DNA of 64,000 nt from Verrucomicrobiota bacterium (GCA_963205275.1 CAUJIH010000015.1:1-64000); one strand, 5' to 3'; shown: positions 25,687-35,040, counted from the first letter of the stretch. Made by a program: numbers and translations. Notes: generated by a model from the letters alone, not told the origin.

Positions 25687-27213
25687 ATGGCCAAAGCCCC
25701 TCAAAACGCTATTTCCCCGACGCGGGAAGAAAATTTCCCCGAATGGTACCAGCAGGTCGTCCGCGCCGCCGATCTAGCTGAGAATTCTGAAGTGCGCGGC
25801 TGCATGGTGATCAAGCCATGGGGCTATGGAGTCTGGGAGCAAATCCAGCGACAGCTCGACGCCTGGTTCAAAGCGACGGGACACAAGAACGCCTACTTTC
25901 CCCTGCTGATCCCCGTCAGTTATCTCGAAAAAGAGGCGGCTCATGTCGAGGGATTCGCTACCGAGTGTGCTGTGGTCACGCACCATCGCCTAGAATTGCA
26001 GGACGGAAAAATGGTTCCGTCCGGCGAGTTGGCGGAACCTTACGTGATCCGCCCCACTTCCGAGACCATCATCGGGGCGGCCTTCGCCCGTTGGGTGCAG
26101 AGCTATCGCGATCTACCCCTGCTCATCAATCAATGGGCCAACGTCATGCGCTGGGAGATGCGTCCGCGTCTGTTTCTCCGCACGGCAGAATTCCTTTGGC
26201 AGGAGGGCCATACCGCCCACGAAACTGCCGAGGAGGCGATGGAGGAGACTCAGCGCATGCACGAGGTTTATGAGCGCTTTTTGACCGATCACCTCGCCGT
26301 ACCCGTGATCGCCGGGGAAAAGACGGAAGCCGAGCGTTTCCCGGGAGCTGTCAGCACCTTCACTGTCGAAGCGATGGTGCAGGATCGAAAGGCGATCCAG
26401 GCGGGCACTTCGCACTTCTTGGGACAAAATTTCTCTCGTGCCGCCGGAATCGAGTTCGAAGGTCGTGAGAGTAAGCGCGAATTCGCCTGGACGACAAGCT
26501 GGGGCGTGAGCACCCGAATGATCGGCACTCTACTGATGACTCACGGCGATGACGATGGGCTGGTGTTGCCTCCTCGCGTCGCTCCTGCGCAGATCGTGAT
26601 TTTACCGGTGACTCCGAAGCCCGAACACGTGGGGCTAATCGTAGCCGCCTGCGAGGAACTGGCGAAGAAGCTGCAAAGTCAGATTTTTCACGGTGATCCA
26701 GTCCGTGTCGAAGTGGACAAGCGTGATCTCGGCGGCGGTGTGAAAAACTGGGAATGGATCAAAAAAGGCGTTCCTGTGCGAATCGAGATTGGGCCTCGCG
26801 ATCTGGAAGGAGGCAAAGTAGCGCTCGCCCGACGCGACCGCTCGCCCAAGGAAAAGGAATTTCTCCCGGCTGACGAGGCCATCGCAAGGATCTCCGAGAT
26901 TCTTCAGGACATGCAGGATACTTTGCTAAACCGAGCCAGCGCTTTTCGCGATGCGAATCTGATGGAAATCGATTCGATGGAGGAATTCCGGCGCTTCTTT
27001 ACTCCCCAGAACAAGGAACAGCCAGAAATTCACGGCGGATTCGCCCTAGTTCACTGGGCGGGAACGTCGGACGACGAAGAAGCCCTGAAGCAGGAAATGC
27101 GCATCACCGTGCGCTGCATCCCGAAGGATCCTGCTCTACGCGGTGGAGCGGGAAAGTGCATCCTGACCGGGCGGCCCGCCGCAGGACGTGTGATCTTCGC
27201 CAAGAGCTATTAA
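25687..27213 (+). CDS. proS: prolyl-tRNA synthetase (short, ProS type 3)
   Basis: The 508-residue class II synthetase charges tRNA(Pro). Motif 2 is in MRWEMRPRLFLRTAEFLWQE, motif 1-like residues in CMVIKPWGYGVWEQIQ, and motif 3 in WTTSWGVSTRMIGTLLMTHG. The anticodon-binding region starts near APAQIVILPVTPKPE. This short form without the editing insert, ending in a C-terminal zinc-type extension that finishes with Tyr (FAKSY), is the archaeal/eukaryote-like ProS also found in many bacteria. I chose the ATG at 25687; 49 further codons are open upstream but do not resemble the family. The lgt gene follows after 29 bases. Confidence 0.93.
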   Translation: MAKAPQNAISPTREENFPEWYQQVVRAADLAENSEVRGCMVIKPWGYGVWEQIQRQLDAWFKATGHKNAYFPLLIPVSYLEKEAAHVEGFATECAVVTHHRLELQDGKMVPSGELAEPYVIRPTSETIIGAAFARWVQSYRDLPLLINQWANVMRWEMRPRLFLRTAEFLWQEGHTAHETAEEAMEETQRMHEVYERFLTDHLAVPVIAGEKTEAERFPGAVSTFTVEAMVQDRKAIQAGTSHFLGQNFSRAAGIEFEGRESKREFAWTTSWGVSTRMIGTLLMTHGDDDGLVLPPRVAPAQIVILPVTPKPEHVGLIVAACEELAKKLQSQIFHGDPVRVEVDKRDLGGGVKNWEWIKKGVPVRIEIGPRDLEGGKVALARRDRSPKEKEFLPADEAIARISEILQDMQDTLLNRASAFRDANLMEIDSMEEFRRFFTPQNKEQPEIHGGFALVHWAGTSDDEEALKQEMRITVRCIPKDPALRGGAGKCILTGRPAAGRVIFAKSY

Positions 27214-27242
27214 GAGAATTATAAATCAGCTTTCCCGAACGC

Positions 27243-28295
27243 ATGCCCACGCTTCTCGCCTTCTACATCCATCATCTCGATCCCTTCGCGATTCGATTTT
27301 CTGAGACCTTTGGTGTTCGTTGGTATGGGATCGCTTACGTCGCGGGCTTCGTGGCGGCTTACTTCCTCCTGCGTTGGTTCATTCGGATCGGGGCATGTGA
27401 CTTGAAGCAGTCTCAGGTAGCTGATTTTATTACCATCTGCGCAATATTCGGCGTGATGTTAGGCGGACGACTCGGCTACATGCTGCTCTATCGCTACGAC
27501 GAGTTCATTGCTCATCCACTGACCGTATTCGACATCATGGGCGGCGGCATGGCCAGTCACGGAGGGATCGCAGGGCTGGTGATCGCGACTTGGTTTTACG
27601 CCCGATACACGAAGCTATCGTGGACAGGGCTCGGAGACAATCTAGTCACCGTCGCCCCAGTGGGCCTGTTTTTTGGGCGAATCGCCAACTTTATCAATGG
27701 CGAGCTCTATGGGCGCATCACAAACAGCCGTCTGGCGATGAAGTTCCCGGACGAGCTGACTGAACTCATTCCGTCTGGAGATGGCGGCACGATCTGGAGA
27801 TTCCCGACCGATCAGCTCCACTCGCTGGCCGAGCGGGCAAGCGATATCGCTCCCGGTCTCGTGGCGAAAATCGACGCGGCCTCCGCACAGGCGCTGGCGA
27901 ATGGATACGAAGCCCATTACGCCGTGGTCGACATAATCCAAAAAACCTCGCAGGAGAATCCGGCCTTTCGCGAGATGCTCGGGACCATTCTCAATCCTCG
28001 TCATCCCTCACAACTCTACGAGGCACTGGTCGAAGGCCTGTTGCTTTTCGTCGTGATGCTCGCCGTACGACTCCGATGGAAGAAGGCTTGGCACGGAATT
28101 CTGACCGGACTGTTTTTTATCCTATATGCTGTGGGACGGATTAGCGTCGAAAATTTTCGTGAACCCGACGCCGAGCGCATCCTAGGAATCACCCGAGGGC
28201 AGTTTTATTCACTGTTTATGATCGCCGTCGGAATCGCCTTTCTCGCCTATGCCGTAGTGACGGGGAGGCGGGCTGCAAAAGAAAGGAGCGAGTAG
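27243..28295 (+). CDS. lgt: prolipoprotein diacylglyceryl transferase
   Basis: The 350-residue integral membrane enzyme transfers diacylglycerol from phosphatidylglycerol to the lipobox cysteine. The family signature GRIANFINGELYGR is present, with GGGMASHGGIAGLV before it and HPSQLYEALVEG and AVGRISVENFREPD after it. Most Lgt proteins have 260-300 residues. Here an insertion of about 70 residues (around residues 165-250, including ERASDIAPGLVAKIDAASA) lies between the signature and the HPSQLYEA helix. It probably forms an extra periplasmic loop. It follows proS and may be co-transcribed. Confidence 0.93.
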   Translation: MPTLLAFYIHHLDPFAIRFSETFGVRWYGIAYVAGFVAAYFLLRWFIRIGACDLKQSQVADFITICAIFGVMLGGRLGYMLLYRYDEFIAHPLTVFDIMGGGMASHGGIAGLVIATWFYARYTKLSWTGLGDNLVTVAPVGLFFGRIANFINGELYGRITNSRLAMKFPDELTELIPSGDGGTIWRFPTDQLHSLAERASDIAPGLVAKIDAASAQALANGYEAHYAVVDIIQKTSQENPAFREMLGTILNPRHPSQLYEALVEGLLLFVVMLAVRLRWKKAWHGILTGLFFILYAVGRISVENFREPDAERILGITRGQFYSLFMIAVGIAFLAYAVVTGRRAAKERSE

Positions 28296-28633
28296 AGTTC
28301 GAGGTTTTTATCCACAGATTGCGGGGATGAACACAGATTTTTTGATTCTTATCTCCGGAAATCTGTGCAATCTGTGTAATCTGTGGATGACTAGAATCGC
28401 CTGTCCTTTTTAGAACTCGACTGTGATCCATGGTTCTTCTTCATGAACCACTTCCTTCCCTTATCCACCCAAAGCCCGGATCTACAACTTCGTATAGATT
28501 GATAGATAGGCACTTGTCACACAGCGATTTAGTTCAACCATGCGATGTAAGAAACTGGGCAAAGCCCGGAACCTGTTCCTTGACACTCGGAAATAGAATT
28601 GCCTTTTCGGGGCTCATCATGTAGGATCCCAAG
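28296..28633. other. 338-base gene-free stretch after lgt
   Basis: The stretch holds the AATCTGTG hairpin repeat at 28310-28388 and otherwise no gene that can be supported. Short open frames in it have no recognisable features. A TTGACA at 28580-28585 lies 49 bases before hicB but lacks a good -10 partner at normal spacing. Confidence 0.6.
28310..28388. repeat. nested inverted/tandem repeat (ATCCACAGATT...AATCTGTGGAT)
   Basis: ATCCACAGATT (28310-28320) is the exact reverse complement of AATCTGTGGAT (28378-28388). Inside, ACACAGATT (28331-28339) pairs with AATCTGTGT (28369-28377). The right arm is a threefold tandem of a 9-base unit, AATCTGTG plus one variable base, at 28360-28386. The transcript could fold into a long stem just after the lgt stop. 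It looks like an intergenic palindromic repeat of the REP/MITE kind. Confidence 0.75.
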
Positions 28634-28837
28634 ATGACTCTCACCGCACTGTTAACACCTGATCCAAAGGGAGGTTATGTCGCGCACAATCCAGAAACGG
28701 GAACGACGACACAAGGCGACTCTATTCCCGAAGCGCTTGCAAATTTGAAAGAGGCAACAGAGCTTTATCTTGAGGAATTTCCGTTTAAGCCCTCCTCTCC
28801 ATCCTTGATGACGACATTTGAAGTGGCTCATGCCTAA
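28634..28837 (+). CDS. hicB: HicB-like antitoxin
   Basis: The 67-residue protein matches the short HicB type: YVAHNPETGTTTQGDSIPEALANLKEATELYLEEF covers the family core (kept here as positions 15-49 of the protein). HicB antitoxins bind HicA mRNA-interferases and repress their operon. The stop overlaps the start of a hicA-like frame by eight bases (ATGCCTAA), as in intact hicBA operons. That hicA is only a stub, so the antitoxin no longer has a partner here. Confidence 0.8.
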   Translation: MTLTALLTPDPKGGYVAHNPETGTTTQGDSIPEALANLKEATELYLEEFPFKPSSPSLMTTFEVAHA

Positions 28838-28877
28838 AATACCAAAGATCGGAAGTCGGGAATGTATCGTTGTTTAA
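28830..28877 (+). pseudogene. hicA: hicA 5-prime remnant (truncated toxin)
   Basis: The ATG at 28830 lies inside the end of hicB. It opens a frame reading MPKIPKIGSRECIVV before a TAA at 28875-28877. MPK-P-I-S-RE is the usual HicA N-terminus, which normally continues for 55-75 residues through a double-stranded RNA-binding fold with the catalytic histidine. Everything beyond residue 12 or so is missing, and no HicA-like sequence is seen downstream in any frame, so the toxin is inactivated by truncation. Confidence 0.7.
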
Positions 28878-28890
28878 AGGGATAGGCTCG

Positions 28891-28959
28891 TTTTAAGGGA
28901 CAGATTAGCAGTTTTCCTTCTAGGTGAGTTGCGAAGAATAAATAGCCCGTCCCTTAAAA
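28891..28959. repeat. 69-base element bounded by 11-base inverted repeats
   Basis: TTTTAAGGGAC (28891-28901) and GTCCCTTAAAA (28949-28959) are exact inverted copies separated by 47 bases with no coding potential. The element lies just after the hicA stub. It could be a small non-autonomous mobile element, a REP-like hairpin, or a strong terminator whose right arm runs into A/T-rich sequence. No clear target duplication was seen at its edges. Confidence 0.55.
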
Positions 28960-29066
28960 ATTCTTAAAATTACAGTGGGTCCACTAGCTCGCCACTTCAC
29001 CCTTCATACTCGGGAGTTGGGTCGCCCTCGAAAAGCCGCCCCATTCAAGCCTAGATCGGCCATCGA

Positions 29067-30410
29067 TCAGGACAGAGCGTGGAATTTGCGCTCGATTCGC
29101 TCGACGAGTTTTGCTTTCAGATCGTCGCCTTCGAGACGCTGAATCGATTCGTTCAGGAATCCCAGAGTGATCATGCGACGAGCCTCCTCCGCAGGCAGTC
29201 CGCGACTCTGAAGGTAGAAAATCTCATCGTCGCTGATAGTTCCCGAAGTCGCACCGTGGGAGCACTTCACCTGATCGGCATCAATCTCCAAGCCAGGCAG
29301 GGAGTTCGATTCCGCTTCTTCGCTGCCCATCAGATTGCGACAGGACTGATAGGAATCCGTATAGTGGGCGTTCGGATGCACCTGAATCAGACCGGAAAAG
29401 ATCGTCCGACTCCGATCATAAAGAGCATTCTTGAAATAAAGATCGCTGGTGGTGTGCTGTGCTTCGTGAGATTGCAAGGTGCGTTGGTCGAATTCCTGAT
29501 CACGATTGGCAAGGTTGGCAGAAAAAACCTGACAATCAGCGCCTTCCTCGACCATACGATTGATGGATTCGTTGCGCACCCATTCGGCGCCCAGATTCAC
29601 ATAGCCGATCTTGATCGCGGCATCCCGTCCTGCTCGAGCGTGCTGCAACTGGACGTGCTTCGCCCCGCTCTCCGACAGATCCTGCAAGGCGACATACTGA
29701 ATTTTTCCTCCGTGATCCGCGTGAAGATCGGCGATCCCCACGACCAGAGTCTCCTCGTTCTCTGCGACTGACTCAAATGCTTCGGTCACGGAGACCTTCG
29801 AATTCTGGTCGGCGACGATGAGAGTATGGGGGAAAATCATGGAGTTCGATCCCCCCACGAAGTGATGAATCAAGATCGGATGCTCGATGACAGTCGCCTT
29901 CGGCAGGTAAATAAATGTACCGCTGAGCGTTGCGGCAGCGTGCAGGGCAGCGAACTTATCTCCGCCAACAAAATCCTCGTGCTTCAGAAAATGCTCACGC
30001 AACTGCTCTGGGTGCGAGTGAAAGGCGTCAGATAGCGGCACACACACGGCACTCTCTGGCAGAGCTGGAGTCTCCGCATGGATCAACTGACCATTCGCAA
30101 ACACGAAGTGAGCGGCGAAGTGCTCTGGTCGTTCGGAGATCGCTCGATTGATCAACTCTGAAGTCAGATCGGACGGCAACTTCGACGCCAAAGAGTAATC
30201 GTCGAAACGAAGATGCTGAAGATCGGAAAAGCGCCATTTTTCGTTGGTGCGCACGGGGACAGGAAGATTGGCAAAGCGCGTCCACGCCGCCTTCCGCAAT
30301 TCCTGATACCAGTCAGGAACGGTGCCTTCAGTGGGACTGATGGGTGCGGAATGGCACCACGGGATCACTCGGTCGGTTGTTTCTTCTGGAGAGGTCACTA
30401 CGAGAGACAT
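29067..30410 (-). CDS. sufD: Fe-S cluster assembly protein SufD
   Basis: The 447-residue product is the SufD partner of the SufBCD scaffold complex for iron-sulfur cluster assembly. The C-terminal half has the right-handed beta-helix core with ADGGKIQYVALQD-like repeats. GLIQVHPNAHYTDSYQSCRNLM, LEIDADQVKCSHGATSG and DDEIFYLQSRGLPAEEARRM are the SufB/SufD family signature. The start was placed at MSLVVTSPEE (30410). It is the last gene in the fur-sufC-sufB-sufD run, 60 bases after sufB. Confidence 0.93.
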   Translation of the reverse strand: MSLVVTSPEETTDRVIPWCHSAPISPTEGTVPDWYQELRKAAWTRFANLPVPVRTNEKWRFSDLQHLRFDDYSLASKLPSDLTSELINRAISERPEHFAAHFVFANGQLIHAETPALPESAVCVPLSDAFHSHPEQLREHFLKHEDFVGGDKFAALHAAATLSGTFIYLPKATVIEHPILIHHFVGGSNSMIFPHTLIVADQNSKVSVTEAFESVAENEETLVVGIADLHADHGGKIQYVALQDLSESGAKHVQLQHARAGRDAAIKIGYVNLGAEWVRNESINRMVEEGADCQVFSANLANRDQEFDQRTLQSHEAQHTTSDLYFKNALYDRSRTIFSGLIQVHPNAHYTDSYQSCRNLMGSEEAESNSLPGLEIDADQVKCSHGATSGTISDDEIFYLQSRGLPAEEARRMITLGFLNESIQRLEGDDLKAKLVERIERKFHALS

Positions 30411-30470
30411 GATGAAATAGAAAGAAAAATTGGGGAAAGTCGGAATCAAAAGATGGTTACAAAACGAGGC

Positions 30471-31886
30471 TCAGCCGACGCTGCCCTCCATTTCCATATC
30501 GATCAAGCGCTTCAGCTCCACGCTGTATTCCATGGGGAACTCACGAACCAAGTCATTGACGAAACCGTTCACTGACAGGCTCATGGCTTCGCCTTCATTG
30601 AGACCGCGCTGCTTCATGTAGAAGATCTGATCCTCGCTGACCTGGCTGACACTCGCCTCGTGCTGCGTCGCGTGGTGATTGCCGCGCACCGTGATGGCGG
30701 GATAGGTATTATTGACACTGTTCGTGTTGATGAGCAAAGCGTCACATTCGGTATTGTTGCGGCATCCCTTTAGATTTTTCGGTATGTGCACGAGTCCTCG
30801 ATAGGTCGAAATGCCCGTACCGACCGAGATCGATTTGGCGACGATATTCGATGTCGTCTCGTCCGCCGCATGGATCATCTTGGCCCCGGTGTCCTGATGC
30901 TGTCCAGTGTTGGCGAGCGCTATGGAGATGACCTCGCCGCGAGCCTTTCGGCCTTTCATCACCACGCCGGGGTATTTCATCGTCAGACGTGATCCGATAT
31001 TGCAGTCGATCCAGCGAATCTCTGCGTTCTCATGCGCGATTCCGCGCTTCGTCACGAGATTGAACACATTGTTCGACCAGTTTTGGACTGTGATGTACTG
31101 AATGCGAGCGTCTTTCATCGCCACCAGTTCAACAACGGCGCTATGCAGAGTAGCGGTCTCGAACTTAGGAGCCGTACATCCCTCCATGTAAGTCACCTCC
31201 GCGCCCTCATCGACGATGATGAGCGTGCGCTCGAACTGCCCGAAGTTCTCCGCATTAATCCGGAAATAGGCCTGCAAGGGGTGCTTTACTTTCACCCCGG
31301 GCGGCACATAGATAAAGCTACCACCGGAAAAGACCGCACTGTTCAGAGCTGAAAACTTATTGTCCCCCGTCGGGATTACTTTGCCGAAGTATGGTCGAAA
31401 GACGTCCGGGTAATCTCGCAGCCCCGCTGTGGAGTTCACGAAGATGACGCCCTCTTTGCTGAGCGCTTCTTTCACGTTGGAATACGCCGACTCGGAGTCG
31501 AACTGAGCCTCCACTCCGGCTAGGAACTTCCGCTCCTTCTCCGGAACGCCGAGACGCTCGAAGGTCTTTTTCACGTCGTCCGGCACATCTTCCCAATTCT
31601 GCTTCGGAGCCTGCCCCTTCGAGAGATAATAGCGGATTTCGTCAAAGACGATGTTTTCGAGATCCTTACTCGCCCAGTGCGTGGGCATAGGCTTGCTATT
31701 GAAGACCTTCAGCGCTCGACGTCGGAACTCTCGTATCCACTCTGCCTCCCCCTTGATGTCGGAGATGTATTTCAGTGTGTCCTCCGTCAGTCCGACCCCC
31801 GCATTGTGCTCGTAATCCTCCGGATAGGAAAAGTTCCCGGTATCCCGTTCGATGGCTAACGCCTCTAATGTAGCGCTTTCAGACAT
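30471..31886 (-). CDS. sufB: Fe-S cluster assembly protein SufB
   Basis: The 471-residue scaffold protein carries the segments [57 protein letters not shown] and [19 protein letters not shown]. The family end reads [19 protein letters not shown]. The conserved CDALL region ([14 protein letters not shown]) holds the cysteine used for nascent cluster binding. It works with SufC and SufD in the cytosol. The gene is 32 bases after sufC, with a perfect SufB length. Confidence 0.96.
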   Translation of the reverse strand: MSESATLEALAIERDTGNFSYPEDYEHNAGVGLTEDTLKYISDIKGEAEWIREFRRRALKVFNSKPMPTHWASKDLENIVFDEIRYYLSKGQAPKQNWEDVPDDVKKTFERLGVPEKERKFLAGVEAQFDSESAYSNVKEALSKEGVIFVNSTAGLRDYPDVFRPYFGKVIPTGDNKFSALNSAVFSGGSFIYVPPGVKVKHPLQAYFRINAENFGQFERTLIIVDEGAEVTYMEGCTAPKFETATLHSAVVELVAMKDARIQYITVQNWSNNVFNLVTKRGIAHENAEIRWIDCNIGSRLTMKYPGVVMKGRKARGEVISIALANTGQHQDTGAKMIHAADETTSNIVAKSISVGTGISTYRGLVHIPKNLKGCRNNTECDALLINTNSVNNTYPAITVRGNHHATQHEASVSQVSEDQIFYMKQRGLNEGEAMSLSVNGFVNDLVREFPMEYSVELKRLIDMEMEGSVG

Positions 31887-31918
31887 AATTTTGCCTCCGA
31901 TTCAAAGTTTCTTTCCAC

Positions 31919-32671
31919 TCAGGCGGCATCCTTGGTGATCCAGTCGTATCCCTTCTCCTCCAATTCCAAAGCCAGTTCCTTTCCGCCGGTGTGGATGATG
32001 CGACCATTAAAAAGCACGTGTACCACATCCGGCACGATGTAGTCGAGTAATCGTTGATAGTGAGTGATCACCAAAAAACTACGATCAGCTGATCGCATGG
32101 AATTGACTCCGTGGGCGACGATTTTTAGCGCATCAATGTCGAGTCCGCTGTCCGTCTCGTCTAGGATTGCGTATTGAGGTTCCAGCATCATCATCTGCAG
32201 GATTTCGTTCCGCTTTTTCTCTCCACCCGAGAAGCCTTCGTTCACAGAGCGACCGGTGAATTTTCTATCCATGCCCAGCCCGTCCATCTTCGCATACATC
32301 TCTCGATAGAAAGCTACAGCGTCGATCTCCTGCCCCTTCGGCAAGCGGGCCTGGCGAGCAGCTCTCAGGAAGTTCGCATTGCTCACGCCGGGGATTTCTC
32401 GGGGATACTGGAAGGCAAGGAAGAATCCGGCGCGCGAGCGTTCATCGACTGACATTTCCAGAAGATTCACTCCATCGAGGTAGACCGCACCTTCGGTTAC
32501 TTCGTAGTCGTGATGGCCTGCAATGGCCTTCGCCAATGTGGATTTTCCGGAACCGTTCGGCCCCATGATGGCGTGGACTTGGCCCTTTGGCACCTCCAAG
32601 TTCATCCCTCGCAGGATTTCGTGTCCCTCGACGGACACATGCAGATTTTCGATCTTTAAGGATTGGTTCAT
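31919..32671 (-). CDS. sufC: Fe-S cluster assembly ATPase SufC
   Basis: The 250-residue ABC-type ATPase has Walker [15 protein letters not shown] near residue 38, the signature [15 protein letters not shown], Walker [16 protein letters not shown] and the H-loop histidine in [10 protein letters not shown]. SufC drives conformational change in SufBCD. It lies 28 bases after the fur-family gene and is first of the three suf genes. Confidence 0.96.
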   Translation of the reverse strand: MNQSLKIENLHVSVEGHEILRGMNLEVPKGQVHAIMGPNGSGKSTLAKAIAGHHDYEVTEGAVYLDGVNLLEMSVDERSRAGFFLAFQYPREIPGVSNANFLRAARQARLPKGQEIDAVAFYREMYAKMDGLGMDRKFTGRSVNEGFSGGEKKRNEILQMMMLEPQYAILDETDSGLDIDALKIVAHGVNSMRSADRSFLVITHYQRLLDYIVPDVVHVLFNGRIIHTGGKELALELEEKGYDWITKDAA

Positions 32672-32699
32672 TGTTCGATTGAGAAAAGTGATTGAGTGA

Positions 32700-33152
32700 T
32701 CAGGATTCTTCGCTGCGACAGCGAGGGCAAAGTCCGCAGATGCCGCGCATGGCGACCTGCATTTCCGTCACCTTGCTTCCCTTGGGCAGAGACCAGACGG
32801 ATGTCGCTTCCGCACTATCCTTTAGTTCAATGTCGAAGACTTTCTCGCAGCAGTCGCAGTAAAAATGCGCGTGGGGAGTCAAATTCGCGCAATATCGAGC
32901 GGCCGCTCGGTCAATACAGACTTGCCGAATGACTCCGGCACCAGTAAGTGTCTCAAGGCAATTGTACACTGTCGCCAACGAAATGGAAGGCATGCGCTCT
33001 TTCGCATCGACGAAAATCTCGGCGGCGGTGGGATGCTCTCTCCCGAGTGCAGCCAGCACGTCGTACACTACCTGACGCTGCTTCGTCATGCGAAGCCCGC
33101 CGAAGTCTTCGGCAGTGGTAGAAATAGGAATATCGAGCGTTTTTTCCGCCAT
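32700..33152 (-). CDS. fur: Fur-family metalloregulator
   Basis: The 150-residue protein has a winged helix with [20 protein letters not shown] and the recognition stretch [19 protein letters not shown], followed by the metal-binding [25 protein letters not shown] near the end completes a structural zinc site of the Cys4 kind. It could be a Fur, PerR or Zur-like regulator; the position directly before sufC suggests iron- or peroxide-responsive control of Fe-S assembly, replacing IscR or SufR. An 8-11-8 inverted repeat 34 bases upstream is a candidate operator. The asparagine/histidine set distinguishing PerR from Fur was not resolved. Confidence 0.88.
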   Translation of the reverse strand: MAEKTLDIPISTTAEDFGGLRMTKQRQVVYDVLAALGREHPTAAEIFVDAKERMPSISLATVYNCLETLTGAGVIRQVCIDRAAARYCANLTPHAHFYCDCCEKVFDIELKDSAEATSVWSLPKGSKVTEMQVAMRGICGLCPRCRSEES

Positions 33153-33185
33153 GAGCGTTAGGGGGCATACTACTAAGCGATCTCT

Positions 33186-33212
33186 TATTTAGATCAAGAA
33201 CTATTCTAAATA
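33186..33212. promoter_or_regulatory. inverted repeat, candidate Fur-family operator
   Basis: TATTTAGA (33186-33193) and TCTAAATA (33205-33212) are exact inverted copies with an 11-base spacer, located 34-60 bases before the regulator start in an A+T-rich patch. Fur-family boxes are A+T-rich palindromes of similar size, so autoregulation of the fur-suf transcript is likely. It does not match a classic E. coli Fur box exactly. Confidence 0.5.
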
Positions 33213-33285
33213 GGGTAGCGAGTTTGTGCGGGATTAGCTCTCATTTGTCGTGGAGATGACCTGTGGGGTAAGGTGCCACGCACGT

Positions 33286-35040
33286 TCACTTCCTCTTCAC
33301 CCGTGTCGCCCCTCGGAACACGAGATAGCGCGGATAGCCGTCCAGACGCAGGGTCTGGGTGCCCTTCTCTCCGGAAACTCGCTCATTCCCCATCTCATCG
33401 ACGGCGATCACCTCACGAGCATCGCTATCCAAGTGTATTTCCGTCGGGCGATCACCGATAGCGAATCCTGCGAGCACTAGGTCCTCACCTCGCTGGAAGA
33501 GATAGAGATGCACACTGTCGCCTTCCGCGAGGGTTTCGCGGTAGGAGGCACCGTCCAGCACCCCGACGAGAGCGCTGAGGGCAGCATAGACGAATCGCGG
33601 GCAATACTGGTGATCGAGGAAGCCAAAATCCGGTGATCCATCTCGCCCGGGGGGGCGGGTCATGCGGGAGCAGAAAAGGACGATTCCTCTGTGCTCGTTC
33701 GCCCAGGAGTAGAGCACTTTCTGCAGGTCGATCTGGGCCTGGCGTCGCTCCTGTTCCAGTCTCCAGGCGCTGTAGCCGGACTCGGTATTGATCCAACCCG
33801 TCGCTTTGTCCCCGACCTCGGACTGGAAGCGGCGCATGGTGGCGAAGCTGCGCTTGTAGTCGGCCAGATTGCCGTGGGCGTTGTACACGGGGAGATCGAC
33901 ATGGGGGAAAAGCTGTCCGATGAAGTAGGCGCATTTTCCCTCGTCCACGAGTGAGTAACCGCCGCAGGTGACGGGCATGTCGGGAAGGACCTTTTTCACT
34001 GCGTCGAGGGAGAAAAGATATTGCTCCACATATTCCTCATTGGTGCCCGTCCAGTAGCCGATCTGGTCGGGTTCGTTGAGGATCTGGACGAAGCGTGCGT
34101 GTTTCGCATAGCGCTGTGCGAGGGCAGCGGTGTAGGCTCGCTGAGGCTGCTCCTGATGAGGATAACGCCAACTCTCCCGGCCTTTGTCTGCGTATTTCGG
34201 AATCACGGCCCAGTCGGGGGCATTCATGATCTGGAGCACGACCTGGAATCCGCGGGAGGTGAAGGCTCCGACAGCCGCGTCCATGCGGGTAAAGTCGAAA
34301 AAGTAGGCATCCTCGCCATTCGGATGTTTCCGACGTCCCATCTGGAAAGAATCATCCGTCCGAACCACTTGGATTCCCGTTCGTCCGATCAAATCGGCTT
34401 CGCGATTGCGGGCATCCTCCTCGCTGAGTCCGGCGGGCAAGGTGGCCTGGTCGTTCGGCAGCCAATGATAGCGTCCAGGAAAGGCACAGACGCCGATAAA
34501 AAACTCATCCGTCTTCCAGGTCTTTCGCGCAGCGTTCTGATCGCGAGTGACGCAGATGTTACGAATGAAGCGCTCGGCGACCTGTCCATCGCGCCAGCCG
34601 TCGATGGTGATGAGATAACTGCCGAGACCTCTCACCCGGAACTCAAGCCATTCGTCATCTCCGGGCTGAAACTGTCGCTGAAAGATCGCGTGGTTGTGCC
34701 AGTCCCAGACGGTGAGAGTGGCTCGCTCGAAATTATTCTTCCCTATGGAGGCGTGGAGCCGGAACGGCTCGTCGGTGGGGCCGATTTTTGTCCACTCGTA
34801 GAGTCCGTCTTTCGGCACCAGCGAGAGAGCGGAGTCGCTGATGTGATGCTCTGGCAGTACGATGTGGAGAAAAGGAAGCCCCGTCTCAGAGAGGACGGGA
34901 GAATCGGGGGAAAGTTCGATCACTTCCGCTGAGACTCTCTGGAGCAAACTGAACGTGAACAGAGCGAGCAGGATCCATGCGGAATGGAGAAACTGGAAAG
35001 AGCTTCTCGCAAAGGAACTGACAGCGTGCAATTTCATCAT
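33286..35040 (-). CDS. secreted clan GH-A glycosidase-like protein
   Basis: The 584-residue product has a long signal peptide ending near VSAEV (about residue 38), a beta-sandwich-like region (about 40-170), then a TIM barrel. The barrel has the two clan GH-A glutamates: E323 in FVQILNEPDQIGYW (acid/base) and E420 in GWINTESGYSAW (nucleophile), 97 residues apart as is usual. A short C-terminal sheet domain (LVLAGFAIGDRPTEIHLD) follows. The GH5/GH39-type fold is likely, but the exact family and substrate are unclear. The ATG at 35040 overlaps the stop of the beta-helix gene (ATGA), so the two are translated together. Confidence 0.78.
   Translation of the reverse strand: MMKLHAVSSFARSSFQFLHSAWILLALFTFSLLQRVSAEVIELSPDSPVLSETGLPFLHIVLPEHHISDSALSLVPKDGLYEWTKIGPTDEPFRLHASIGKNNFERATLTVWDWHNHAIFQRQFQPGDDEWLEFRVRGLGSYLITIDGWRDGQVAERFIRNICVTRDQNAARKTWKTDEFFIGVCAFPGRYHWLPNDQATLPAGLSEEDARNREADLIGRTGIQVVRTDDSFQMGRRKHPNGEDAYFFDFTRMDAAVGAFTSRGFQVVLQIMNAPDWAVIPKYADKGRESWRYPHQEQPQRAYTAALAQRYAKHARFVQILNEPDQIGYWTGTNEEYVEQYLFSLDAVKKVLPDMPVTCGGYSLVDEGKCAYFIGQLFPHVDLPVYNAHGNLADYKRSFATMRRFQSEVGDKATGWINTESGYSAWRLEQERRQAQIDLQKVLYSWANEHRGIVLFCSRMTRPPGRDGSPDFGFLDHQYCPRFVYAALSALVGVLDGASYRETLAEGDSVHLYLFQRGEDLVLAGFAIGDRPTEIHLDSDAREVIAVDEMGNERVSGEKGTQTLRLDGYPRYLVFRGATRVKRK

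Noticed and set aside
28430-28624. Short plus-strand open frame between lgt and hicB
   Set aside because: No features, poor start context and it occupies a repeat-bearing intergenic stretch.
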